From Lottia gigantea (Eukaryota; Mollusca; Gastropoda; Lottiidae): DNA of 64,000 bases. This document shows, in pieces, positions 47,155 through 59,000 of the stretch. The DNA is taken from positions 883,440 through 947,439 of the forward strand of contig NW_008709687.1 of NCBI RefSeq assembly GCF_000327385.1. Reading direction: 5' to 3'. A program made the translations under genes and the position numbers. The notes beneath the pieces were generated by a model that worked only from the letters and a program-made list of their open reading frames with translations, was not told the DNA's origin and did no database searches. The number at the start of each line of letters is the position of its first letter. Position 1 is the stretch's first letter.

Positions 47155-47480
47155 ACTTCAAGTCATGGCAAAATTTTTCTCATTGCACACTCCTTGGCAT
47201 GGCCACTCTATGTTAACTCGTAAAACGAGTAAGACGTAAAACTCTCTATGCAGTCATGGCAAAATTTCCCTCATTGCACACTCCTTGACGTGCCCACTCT
47301 ATGTTAATTCAATCAGGTGCATAAAATAATTAAAATAAAAAAAATAAAACTCTATATTTTACATCAAGCCATGGCAACATTTTCCTCATTGCAAACTGTA
47401 TGGTGTTGCAGCTCTGTATGAGCTCAATGGGTTGCATATTAGTAAGACGTAAAACTCCATTTCATCAAGTCATATATGAA
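47155..47480. repeat. ~90-115-bp tandem repeat, 3 units
   Basis: CATGGCAAAATTTTTCTCAT and CATTGCACACTCCTTG blocks start near 47164, 47255 and 47370, each with AAAACTC downstream. Non-coding; two overlapping open frames are artefacts. Confidence 0.75.
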
Positions 47481-47859
47481 TAAATCAAAACCTAGTCCTA
47501 CCTTACATTCTAGCTATCTGTCAGTCTAATGGAGACAAATTAAAATTCAACTTAGTATTAATGATCACTGCAAATATATTAGGATACGAAAAAATTTAAA
47601 AATGACCAAAAATATTAAATATATTTTGTCGTAAAAACCACCTCAAAATTTTTTTCATGGTCAACTTTTTAGTTTATGTTTGTGACAAGAAAACGACCGT
47701 TTCACAGCAGGCAAGTCCTCGCCATTTCTTGTCGTTTCGATTATTTTTACAATTCGTATTTTAAACGTCACGTTGAATAGCAAATTATTTCAAATTATGA
47801 CAATATTTTTCGTGGAAGGGTACATGTTAATGTGGGGTGTTTCTAGGGGAAATATATAA
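47481..47859. other. Intergenic, nothing recognised
   Basis: AT-rich sequence without coding potential. Confidence 0.4.
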
Positions 47860-48625
47860 GTTGCTACTTGCTAGGATATTGTGACTACGTGTTACTAGAT
47901 ATGTTTACTTGTATTGGAAAGATATGTATTGCAAGGTATGAGTAAGTAGGAAAACTTATGTGTTGCTGAGTATGTATACTTGTTGCTAAGAATAACTTTA
48001 CGTTGCTAGGCATATGTACCGCTTGCTGTAGAGAGTTGCGTTGCTAGGCACGCGTACTGGTTGCTGTAGAGAGTTGCGTTGCTAGGCACATGTACGTTTT
48101 GCTGTGGGGATTGTGTTGCTAGGTATTTGTACTTGTTGCTATGGAGTTATATGTGTTGCTAGGTATTTGTACTTGTTGCTATGGAGTTATATGTGTTGCT
48201 AGGTATTTGTACTTGTTGCTATGGAGTTATAGGTGTTGCTAGGTATTTGTACTTGTTGCTATTGAGTTATAGGTGTTGCTAGGTATTTATACATGTTGCT
48301 ATGAAGTTATAGGTGTTGTTAGGTATTTATACTTGTTGCTATGGAGTTATAGGTGTTGTTAGGTATTTGTACTTGATGCTATGGAGTAATAAGTGTTACT
48401 AGGTATTTGTACTTGTTTCTATCGAGTTATAGGTGTTGCTAGGTATTTGTACTTGTTGCTATGGAGTTATAAGTGTTGCTAGGTGTTTGTATTTGTTTCT
48501 ATGGAGAGCTGGGTGTTACTAAGGATTTGTACTTCCTGCTCTGGAGAGTTATGTTAACGTGTTGTTAGAGAGAGTTATGTGTTGCTAGGCAATTGTGTTG
48601 CTAGGCTATGGTGTTGCTATGGTGA
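47860..48625. repeat. 40-bp minisatellite, exact period
   Basis: AGGTATTTGTACTTGTTGCT followed by ATGGAGTTATAGGTGTTGCT repeats every 40 bp without drift at 48121, 48161, 48201 and so on to 48481. Degenerate units flank it on both sides (from about 47860 and to about 48625). The unit is itself two related halves, each ending in GTTGCTA. Confidence 0.95.
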
Positions 48626-48956
48626 AATAGGTGTTACTATGTACTTATGTTAAGGAAACCTGAACATCGTTATATATGTACTGATTGTTATCTTAAAACA
48701 AAGTCATAGACATAGGAATGAATGCAGGAGTTGACAAACCCAGTACGAGAGTTTCATCAAGTTAGACCTATAATAGACAGAAGTCCCTTTAAATATGATA
48801 TGTAACACTTAGTGTGGTGATTGTTTATGAGTTACCCAACAGGTTGAACAGACCGTGAAATATTAACTTCAATACCATTCATTTCAGTGGATAGCTAGAC
48901 GATAACACCAAGCTGACTCATATAGATTTAGAAAACTTCGTACTTATACATTGACT

Positions 48957-48993
48957 GAAAGTTCTTAATAGCTTGACATTGTGAAGATGATTT
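48957..48993. mobile_element. Solo end of MITE family A
   Basis: TTCTTAATAGCTTGACATTG followed by TGAAGATGA is identical to the terminal segment of family A, without an opposite end nearby. Confidence 0.6.
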
Positions 48994-49084
48994 TTGACAG
49001 ATTGGCAGACCCACAGAGTAGGGTAGTCTTTGCTACCGTAGATTCGAATCAGAGGTCCCGATGAAGATTTAAGCTCTAAGTCCT

Positions 49085-49445
49085 AAGAAGTCTCACGAAA
49101 CACAAGTCTTTTGAATAATGCATCGCATATAATGCAAATACTAAATGTTTACGATATATCGAGTCTTCTCAACAGCCTGTTCGAAGTCCCATTACAGATT
49201 TTAAGCCGAAGTTTAAAAAATCTCACGAACAAGTGTCGTAACGAGTTGTTTTGAATAATGCATCGTTTATGTAACGATCCGAACAGCAAAACGAAACCCG
49301 AAATTTTGGCGAAACATTAGTCGCAGCTAATGAACTTTTAATAAGTACATGTATGTCAAGTCTTACGAAACATATGTCGTAGCGCGTTGCTCTAAATATA
49401 ATGCATGATTTATCGAATATATTAAAAGCATACGAATATATCAAC
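49085..49445. repeat. Repeat E copy 3 in a ~135-bp triplication
   Basis: TCTCACGAAACACAAGT-like blocks followed by AATAATGCATCG occur near 49091, 49221 and 49361. The middle interval holds the repeat E core (GCGAAACATTAGTCGCAGCT). Confidence 0.6.
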
Positions 49446-50470
49446 TAAAGTATAACTTACTATCACCAATAAACACTAGAAATCCGATACAAATTCCACC
49501 AAATTATATAGTTAGCTATTAGTTACTAACAAAACACTATCAAATTTGAAAACTCGGCAAGTGTTTTGATCGATTTTATTCACATGCTGTTGAAGTACAC
49601 CAAATTATTTACATTTCAATCCAGATTTTAAACCAGGCTTTAAATTGTACAGTACAATTGTACTCTAAAGATAGGGAGATTTGCCTCAAAACCACATGAA
49701 GGCTTACCCTTTCCCCTCCCCTCAAATGGGATACAAAAACGATGACGTTAAAGTTTCTGCAATCTGTGACGTCTTGCCAGGATCTCCCATATAACCTGTA
49801 GACAACGAACATTAATAATGGTATATTGTTTTGATATTGATACTGTGACGTCACGGCAGGATTTCTCATGTAACCTACCACTTCAAGTAATTAAATTGGT
49901 ATTCTTTACAGACAATGGACAAAAATAAAGGTATGTATTTAAAATAATGTCGTTAATTTGTTCTACTCTATGCACACAAGGAGATTTTGTGTTTAAATTA
50001 CAAGAAATACACCATCTGCTGTAATAATAACATAATCTAACAAACCATCAAGTGTGACCTTGACCTTTATTTGTATTACTTTGAATAAAGTGAACATATT
50101 GTCCATTCAAAAAATTGTTCTCTCAATTCAATTTGTTATTTCTCTGAAACAATAGTCCAGATATAATTTACAAATACAAAAGGCTATTTGAGAAATGAAA
50201 TGGAGGTTAATCCTTTTGTCAAGAACAATTTCCAACTATCGACGGATCTTCAGCGTCCACAGCCTATAACAAGTATGGCGCTGTATCTGGTTCAAAATAG
50301 GATCCAAATCAGATTGTATAAATTCTGATAACCACATGGTAATTTGGTAAAAATGATTTATCTTATAAAATTGAAGTAATTTTACGTATAATATCTCCTA
50401 ATTTACTTTTTTCAATGTTAATCTTTCTAGAACATAATGTAAACCGTAGACTTTGTAGAACACAGAACGC
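49446..50470. other. Intergenic with a 78-bp duplication
   Basis: TGTGACGTCTTGCCAGGATCT at about 49766 and TGTGACGTCACGGCAGGATTT at about 49844 mark two copies. Otherwise AT-rich with no gene recognised. Confidence 0.45.
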
Positions 50471-51400
50471 GGGTGGTAATCTTTGGAACTTCACCACTGG
50501 ATCGTTTCAGTTGGATGTAATCTTTGGAAATTCAACACTGGATCGTTTCAGCTGGATGTAATCTTTGGAACTTCAACACTGGATCGTTTCAGCTGGATGT
50601 AATCTTTGGAACTTCAACACTGGATCGTTTCACCTGGATGTAATCTTTGGAACTTCAACACCGGATCGTTTCAGCTGGATGTAATCTTTGGAACTTCAAC
50701 ACCGGATCGCTTCAGGTGAATGTAATCTTGGGAACTTCAACACTGGATCGTTTCAGCTGGATGTAATCTTTGGAACTTCAACACTGAATCGTTTCAGTTG
50801 GATGTAATCTTTGGAACTTCAACACTGGATCGTTTCAGCTGGATGTAATCTTTGGAACTTCAACACTGGATCGCTTTAGCTGGATGTAATCTTTGGAACT
50901 TCAACACTGGATCGTTTCAGCTGGATGTCATCTTTGGAACTTCACCACTGGATCGTTTCAGTAGGATTGTAATCTTTGGAACTTCAACACTGGATCGTTT
51001 CAGTTGGATGCAATCTATGGAACTTCAACACTGGATCGTTTCAGTTGGATTGTAATCTTTGGAACTTCAACACTGGATCGTTTCAGTTGGATGTAATCTT
51101 TGGAACTTCACCACTGGATCGTTTCAGTTGGATGTAATCTTTGGAACTTCACCACTGGATCGTTTCAGCTGGATGTAATCTTTGGAACTTCAACACTGGA
51201 TCGTTTCAGTTGGATTGTAATCTTTGGAACTTCACCACTGGATCGTTTCAGTTGGATTGTACTCTTTGGAACTTCACCACTGGATCGTTTCAGTTGGATT
51301 GTACTCTTTGGAACTTCACCACTGGATCGTTTCAGTTGGATGTAATCTTTGGAACTTCAACACTGGATCGTTTCAGTTGGATGTAATCTTTGGATCGTCT
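50470..51400. repeat. 41/42-bp minisatellite, about 22 units
   Basis: The consensus unit is GGATGTAATCTTTGGAACTT plus CAACACTGGATCGTTTCAGCT, 41 bp; several units have one extra T (GGATTGTAATC). As 41 is not a multiple of three and the unit lacks stops in the relevant frames, open frames of 80-90 codons appear in all three plus frames. They are judged artefacts. Confidence 0.95.
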
Positions 51401-52029
51401 TTTGGTACCTTGAATATTACGAATATTAGATCACGTGACATTTTCTGCGTATCATTATCATTCGTGTTACTAATAAAAAATAAACTATTTTGAACCAGAT
51501 ACAGCAGCATACATAAGAATCTCAGTTTATTGAGACAAACAAGGCTGTTATCAATAACTCGATAAATTGCGAAACAGGACAAAGTAGCACAGGTAGCGCT
51601 ATTTCGCTATTTTTTTAGAGACGAATTCTGCTATTCGCTGTGTGTCATTGAAAATTTGAGGGCACTACTTCACATCAAGGGATGTATAAAAGCGAACTCA
51701 TTGATTCAACACATATATTCATATATTTTAGAAAATGTAGTAAAAATTTTTTTTTTTATTTCCAATGAAGTATAACCCATTTTACGATCTAGACTAAAAA
51801 TATAAAAATTAGAATTTCAAGGATGTTGATGAGGTCACAGGAGTGAAATATAAAATGAAATTTTGACGTGTATAACAAGAAGTGAAATTTTTATAGTTAT
51901 AATCATCATATTACTGTCAGTTTTAATAAATAATATTAACAGTACGAAAATAAATAAAAATATATTACAGTAGTGTTGAAATACCAATAAACCATTCAAC
52001 TAAGCCTGTGAACATCTAGGACAAAAGTT
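51401..52029. other. Intergenic, AT-rich
   Basis: No coding region or clear repeat. Confidence 0.4.
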
Positions 52030-52990
52030 TTGAATATTTTACTCTGAAATTCCGAAGTATTTTACTGCAAGAATATTTTAAACTATTTTACTGCAAAGGT
52101 TTTGGGTATTTTACTGCAAAAGTTTAAGGTATTTTACTGCAAAAGTTTAAGGTATTTTACTGTGAAAGTTTTATGTTTTTTACTGTAAAAGTTATAGGGC
52201 CATATGCAGCGCTCGTACTTTACCTAAACCTTTACTAAAGTATTTTACTGCAAAAGACTTAGATATTTTACAACACGAAAATAAATAACAACAATTTTTC
52301 AAAATAGTGTCCAAATACGAGTTAACTATTCAATTTAGAGTGTCAAAGAGGAAGGTTTTGAAAAGTCTACTACAAAGATTTTACTGTATTTTCATGTATT
52401 TAACAGCAAAATAATTCCAAAACATTTTACTGTGAGAGTTCCAAGTATTTAAATGCAAAGGCTTTAAGTAATTTAATGCAAAGGTTTTAAGTATTTTACT
52501 GTAAAGGTTTTAAGTATTTTACTGCAAAGGTTTTAAGTAATTTAATGCAAACGTTTTAAGTAATTTAATGCAAAGGTTTTAAGTAATTTACTCCAAACGT
52601 TTTAAGTAATTTGCAAATGTTTTAAGTAATTCACTGCAAGGTTTTAAGTATTTTACTGCAAAGGTTTTAAGTAATTTAATGCAAATGTTTTAAGTAATTT
52701 AATGCAATAGTTTTTTGAAGCATTTTACTGCAAGAGTTTGGAGTATCGTCCTAACAACGTCTGAAATACATCAAGGTCTGCAAAAGTCTAAAAGTATCTT
52801 ACTGCAAAAGTTTTGATTATTATATTTTGAATATTTCACAGACTTTCAGAAATATTATTTTATAAATAGTTCTTAAGTCTTTTACTACAAAAGTCCGGTG
52901 TAGTTTACCTAAAACATTTTAAAACAGTTTACTGCAAAAGATATACGTAATTAACAGTAAAAATATTTTACTGAAAGAGTCGTAGTATTT
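52030..52990. repeat. ~23-bp degenerate minisatellite
   Basis: AGGTTTTAAGTATTTTACTG followed by CAA recurs dozens of times with drift in length and sequence (TTTACTGCAAAAG, TTTAATGCAAATG). The regular section is about 52440-52720. Confidence 0.9.
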
Positions 52991-54835
52991 GACTGAAAAC
53001 TCTGTAGTATTTAATGGCAATCCACAAAATAAAATACCATAACAATCATCATTTCAACGTACCAAGGACGAAAAAAAAAGAATTATGCAAGAGCGAAAAT
53101 GTCCACGTAAAAATTGAGTCAAAGTGTCGATCAATAACAATAAATGGCGTCAATCGAACGTTATAGGAAAAAACAATGCGGGTTCTCTTTTCTAACAAGA
53201 ATGTTTGGCAATAAAAACACTAGTAGGAGATAAATCACTACCAAATCTCATCTGTCAGATTTGTCTCTTAAATTGACTGCATTTCAATCATCCATTTTCA
53301 CCATTTTGACAAGCTTTAGCCTGATTATTTCATTTAAAAACAATTCAAGTCAGGGACATAGTGACTGTCTTCTTTATTCTATTTTAATAGTTTAAAAAAT
53401 GCTCAGGGCCAAAAGAGGTTTACTTTTAACTTAATTTATGACTTTTCACGGCGAAATTAAAAAAATGAATCTTATGAAATATGTAAACTTTTTTTTTATA
53501 GTATAAAATATGTAATGTTTATTTCGCAATGTATTTCCTTGTATTTGAAGAATATGATATTGTCAAACAAAAATAGTCCTTGGGTTTGACAATCTTTTTC
53601 TACAAAGCTAACATTTTTTCGCTGGTAACAAGGCCCATGTGCACTAAAACCACGATGGTGGAGTTCATGATTGCAACATTCAAGATGCACAGGAACAAAA
53701 AATCCATATATATCTACAGTGCGTAAGAAGCGAAGAAGTTGAAATGGAATTTCATTCGGATTTCAGTTGAATTGGAAATGAATTCAGCTGCGTTTATTTA
53801 CAATGATCATAATTTCGCATTGAATTAATGTTGCTCTTCTTCACGAGTCCCAATCTAATTCAAATTAGATTACAATTTGATTGGTTGAAAATACTACCTT
53901 TAGGACAGACTTTTGGTAGAAATATATTTAGATTTCGAGGTAGACTAAAATATTAGAAAATGTTACGAAAAAGATACGAAATTTTAATGTAATATCCGAT
54001 GCTGAAAAGTAGGACATAGAATTCTGTTTGTACAGTCCACAGTAATTTGACAATAAGGAAATGTTATTATATAAATAAAATATTTTCACCAACGAGAAGA
54101 AGATGGATGACCGGAAACTGGTTCTTGACGACTGGCAACGTGTTTTATAGTAATTTTACCATCACTATACAGTAATAATACAAACATAAAAATCAGAAAC
54201 ATAAAAAAAGCCAGGACAGTGAAGACAGCACATTATTCATCCCCGAAATGGCCTACAATTGATGACGTGCGAATATTTTGGAAGGGATAGTTTGGTGTAT
54301 ACGTCTACGTGCAAACTTTCACAGCTCTCGGAATGCAATAAAATGAAGAGAATGCACAGTGATGAATGATGTAGTGGATTTTCTGAATATGCATTAGGAT
54401 TATTTAGTCGATATAACTTGAAATAGTGTAATATCGTATGACAAATATGGAATTTATAAGATTTACTCCGAACATGAAATCTAACTTTTATCTAATCACT
54501 GTCGTTTTTTTGGAATGCAACTTCTGGCTTAGAACTCAAAGCTTATAAGACAAATCTTGTGCAATACTTTTTCCACCGTTGAAAAGATATATCAATTAAA
54601 GTATGAAAAAAATCTTATGGAGAAAATGTATGCTAAGAAAAGTTCAACTGAACAGCATAATATAAGCTTGGATCGATAAAAAATAATTCTGGTTAATGAA
54701 CATATAAAGTTGACTATTTTCAAAACATATAATTCATAAAAATGATATGTCAGAGATATGTATATAAACGTCTGATAAAAATATTCACAACAAAAGTATC
54801 TTAAAAAATTCAACTGTTTCAATCAAGGTTAAACC
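52991..54835. other. Intergenic, AT-rich, nothing recognised
   Basis: No coding region, RNA gene or repeat could be supported. Confidence 0.4.
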
Positions 54836-54839
54836 GACA

Positions 54840-55195
54840 TAAATTTTGACAGTTATTTGATTGTGGTGTGTAGCAAGGAGACGTTATGTCCCCTTGTTTT
54901 TTATCGTTAGTCACAAATGACATTGAAAAAATATAATTTATTTTGAAAACATACCCCAGAATTATGAAAAAAATTCATACATTAAATGTTTCCAAAATTT
55001 TGTTTTTGATTGTGGTGTGTAGCAAGGAGATGTTATGTACCCTTGATTTTTATCGTTAGTCACAAATGACAATGACAAACTAAGTTATGTTGAAAAATAT
55101 ACCCAAGGAGACGCTATTTGCCTATGTTTATTACTATAAGTCTTAATTGACCACAAAAACGTTTTGTTTAAAAACATGCCTCATAAAAGATGAAC
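54840..55195. repeat. Three direct repeat units (~165 bp and shorter)
   Basis: TTGATTGTGGTGTGTAGCAA followed by GGAGACGTTATGT and TTATCGTTAGTCACAAATGA occurs at about 54859 and 55010. A third, shorter unit starts with CCAAGGAGACGCTATT at about 55103. Confidence 0.8.
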
Positions 55196-55764
55196 TGCAT
55201 AATATCAATTGCTCTCTGCACTTGTTTAAAATATTTAAAACCCCCTCTTAGCAAGTACTTTAACAACACGCACCCTTCGTTCCAAATTAAAAAAAATTGC
55301 AAAAGTGAGAAATTCAAATTTGATTTTAGTTTTGGGGAATATAAGTCACATTAGTTCGTATGTGAAAATGGGTCATAAAAATATAAATAAATCCTGTAAA
55401 AATCCATGAGGTATTTATGGCAAAGGGCATTATATTTGACAGTTTCAGTCAAGTCTTATTTCTTATTTTAGATCCAATTTGATTCACTTTCAACACTGAT
55501 GAGATTTTTGAAGCTATTTAATCACAAGACGTCTTATTTTGATAAGTTGTTTGCAGTACATGTCAGGAACGGAGGGCTTATTCTGACTCAAGCTGACAAT
55601 ATCATAAGCGTGGGTGTTGTCAAATGCCTTCAGCTTTGCCTAATGACATCTTGTACGTGATCTTAGATTTGTCGTGCCTCATGCCTTGATTTTCAATTTC
55701 ATCAGTGATTCAAAATGGAGAAACTGAAAATGGCAAAAAAAAAACAGAACCGATGAGTTGCAGT

Positions 55765-55905
55765 GACTCAGCTGCCATAAAAACTGGTTGAACCAAGTCC
55801 ACAGGCCCTCACACCCAAGGGGGCCCCCACCCCAGAAAAAAAAATACAGTGACTCAACTACCACAGGAAGTGGTTGAACCAAGTCCACGGGCCCCTAAAG
55901 AGTTC
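55765..55905. repeat. Direct duplication of ~85 bp
   Basis: CAGTGACTCAGCTGCCATAA then TGGTTGAACCAAGTCCACAG, repeated as CAGTGACTCAACTACCACAG then TGGTTGAACCAAGTCCACGG. A fading third copy may lie near 55955-55995. Confidence 0.7.
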
Positions 55906-55989
55906 CCAACTGCCACAAAAAATACAGGAAAGCATATGATAAAAAAAGAACACACTGAAGTCCGCGGCCCCCACTTATTTAGTTGAGCC

Positions 55990-56792
55990 ACTGATGTGTG
56001 GGGAGGGGACGGATGATTTAGGTGAAGTTGCTTCAAAATATGCGCGATTAAAATACTTGCAGACAATTTGCGTTATTTGTGAGAGTTTATGAGAATAACA
56101 AAAGATGAAATAAATAATCAGCTACTTTTAGATCAGACTCAAAAAAATCAAAAACGCCTTATGAATCTCCTTGAGTGAGAAATATTTTTTATTTCATGGG
56201 AAAAGAAATTAAATTATTATCGTTGTCATTAATTTATTGTGTGTGGTTTTTATATCGTAATTAATATTAACTTATACACTCTGAAGGACATACACTCTGA
56301 CCCTTGACCTTCTCGTGCAAAAAGGGACAAAATACACCTTCTGCATCAGTCATAACCTTCTGTGCAGTAAAAACATGTTAGCTTTTTATCTTACCTGGTC
56401 AAACCTTGGTCTTGTCACTGTTTTCAGTCAACCGTAGTTGATGTGTCTAACGCAGAAATATAAGATAAATACACATAGTATTTCATAGTTATAATAGAAT
56501 TGTGTAGTTTTTTTGTTTCAGTGACTATTCTATTATAGATATGCATCACACACATCTGTTGTTACGGTTTTGTTGTCTCTACATTGACCAATGTAATGCC
56601 CACGTATGGGCACAAGTCGACCTTGGAACTATGAAATCTGAGAGTACGGTATTCAGCGACTAGTGGCATATTTGAGAAATTTGAGCAACGCTCATTTCAA
56701 GGATCACTCCCAACTGGTGGAGAATTAGCAACAAGGAGAATCTGATTTATTACTGGATTTGTTCGATTTGAGGGCACCAAAAGCAGGAGAAC
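55990..56792. other. Intergenic, nothing recognised
   Basis: AT-rich spacer without supported genes. Confidence 0.4.
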
Positions 56793-56930
56793 CAGTGGCG
56801 GAGCCAGGTTGACGTCAGGGGGAGAGGGGGGGGGAGGGGGTGAGAGGGTTCCCCGAAGTTTTAACCTAGTTATGAGAGTCGTGCCCGAAAAACTTGCAAG
56901 AGAGGGGGGGTGGCTTTGACTCTGCCACTG
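56793..56930. mobile_element. Short hAT-like MITE
   Basis: Starts CAGTGGCGGAGCCAGG and ends CTTTGACTCTGCCACTG, which is its imperfect inverse complement. The 138-bp body is G-rich. The 8 bp on each side (AGGAGAAC and AGGAGGCA) are similar, which would suit a decayed 8-bp hAT duplication. A CAGTGGCGGA start with G-rich interior is a common hAT derivative pattern. Confidence 0.55.
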
Positions 56931-58069
56931 AGGAGGCACTGGCGTAGGTCACAAATTTTAGAGACCGCTTCGATTTCTTTTTCACTTTCAAAAACACTGG
57001 GTTTTTTCGGGAAAAAGAACATCAACGGTACTTGATGGTAGTGGAATATTGTGTGGCAAATATATCTGTGGGCAAATATAATCCACACGCACCTTCAAAA
57101 ATTGTCGTACAGTTCTAAGTTTTAACTCTTCAAGACGCGATTTCCATATCAGAATGGTCTGTCACTCCCTTATTGAATATAATATATGTCGTAACATTCG
57201 GCAACTCTGTGTCGTTTCATATAGACCAAGCGGAACTTTCATGGTGGCGCGTTTGATATATATTAATATATTAATTCAATATGTAAATATCAAAGTGGGG
57301 GTGGCAGTGTGAGTCAATTTACAGATATATTTTGAAATACTTATATCATAGTCGTCATGGATATATCACTATGATTTTTAGAATTTAACAAAAATCGGAC
57401 TGTTTTTGTTGTGATATAATGATATAACCAAAATAATTGTATATCATAAAGAGTTTGTTCTCCAATTCATTAATTTAAAAAATATAAAATGGCTTCGAAA
57501 TATCAACAAAAAAATCATATATTTCTGAGCACTTGGAGATTGTATTTAGTTACAATTCCTCTTTTGGTGAAGCTGATACACAATACCAAATCCACCCCCC
57601 CCCCCCCCCCCACCCCCATCGCATTAAATTGATTATGGATACCACAACTTACCCTCTCAGCTAGAAAGCCCTTTGTTCCGGAGGTCAAATTGAAAAACAG
57701 TTATTAGCCTACCAAAGTTTTATATACACCGTAGGCTAAAGTGGGTATTTAAAGCGCCTAACCCATTCTGACTCTAATCCGACACAATGAGATTAAAGGA
57801 TAACAACATGTATTAATGATAATAATATACTTAGGCACATTCCGGAAGTGGGCTCTACGCAGGCCTGGTAGTAACAGGTGTGAAAGTCTAAACAAATTGA
57901 TGGTTATTTTAACAGTTTCGATCAATATTATCAACGTTTCACCTTGAAAGACACACAAGATATATGTTAATTATAGTATAGATTGAAATAATTAATTCAT
58001 TCCTATTGTGTCGAACGGATTTGACATTGTACGACCATTTAAGCTTTGTAAATATAATGCATGCGTGCT
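56931..58069. other. Intergenic spacer
   Basis: Holds an 18-base C run with a C-rich continuation at about 57594-57617. No gene recognised. Confidence 0.4.
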
Positions 58070-58079
58070 CGGATGAAAG

Positions 58080-58410
58080 TCCTAAAAGGGACAGATCTGC
58101 GATTTGGGGGTTGATTTGGGTCTTGAAGATATGTAAATAGTCTTTCAGAAGTACTAGAAATGTATGTCAATGTCATAATTCCCTCGCTTAATACCTTCAA
58201 AAAAATTCCCCAAACTAGGATTTTTACGGCGGAGTCTCAAGAAAAGACTGTTTAACTTTCAAACGCGGATAACTCTGGACGCACATGGATTTGAAGGCTC
58301 AAATTTCGACGGTGAGCTGTGAACACGATTACTGATTAGCCTAGCTAAAACATTCCCATATCTCACGTGCGTTTGGTCAAATGAATGGCGAATCTGTTCC
58401 TTTGACTAAT
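58080..58410. mobile_element. MITE family C copy with both ends
   Basis: Left end AAAAGGGACAGATCTGCGAT, right end GGCGAATCTGTTCCTTT, an imperfect inverted repeat. The right half contains AACTTTCAAACGCGGATAAC and GCACATGGATTTGAAGGCTC, matching the inverse complement of the copies in the SLC26 introns. Confidence 0.7.
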
Positions 58411-58869
58411 ATGCATTGGAATAATTGATTCATTTACAACGTGTCAAACTGATTTGACACACTACGAGGCATTGTCGGTCATATAACTTCTTATGCATCT
58501 AGTGATTGGAGCTCAGATGAAAGCAAGTACGCAAGGTAAGAATCTATTGTTGCTTTCATATTCCATTTATTACAAGAATTTAAAAATATACTAGCTCACA
58601 ATAGTCTTGCAGCATTTGCAAGGGGGGTATACTATTAGAGACAAATTCCAGCATCTTCTGTGCACTTACAATAACAAAAATTTCACAAAACAAAAAAATT
58701 AATAACACAACAACAAATCATTTTACAAAAATATAAAATTAATACTACAAAAAAAACAATATTTTATAAAAATATTCAACCACAACACAAAGCATTGAGA
58801 ACTCCTCAATTCAATCATTTTTTTTAACCACAATTTGTAAATAACAATATACATAACACAACAAATATT

Positions 58870-59000
58870 CAATACAAGGATTGAAATCTGATTGGATATA
58901 TTTACATCCAATCTAAAACTCTGTTACTTTCAAATATTCAACTACATGGATTGAAATCTGATTGGAAATTTTTACAACCAATCAAAGAGTCTGTTACTTT
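58870..59000. repeat. ~66-bp direct duplication at the 3' end of SGCB
   Basis: GGATTGAAATCTGATTGGAT and CTCTGTTACTTTCAAATATT recur as GGATTGAAATCTGATTGGAA and GTCTGTTACTTTCACTGCAA. The second unit lies inside the last coding exon of beta-sarcoglycan (58938-59225), so the 3' UTR duplicates the sequence coding its C-terminus. Confidence 0.7.
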
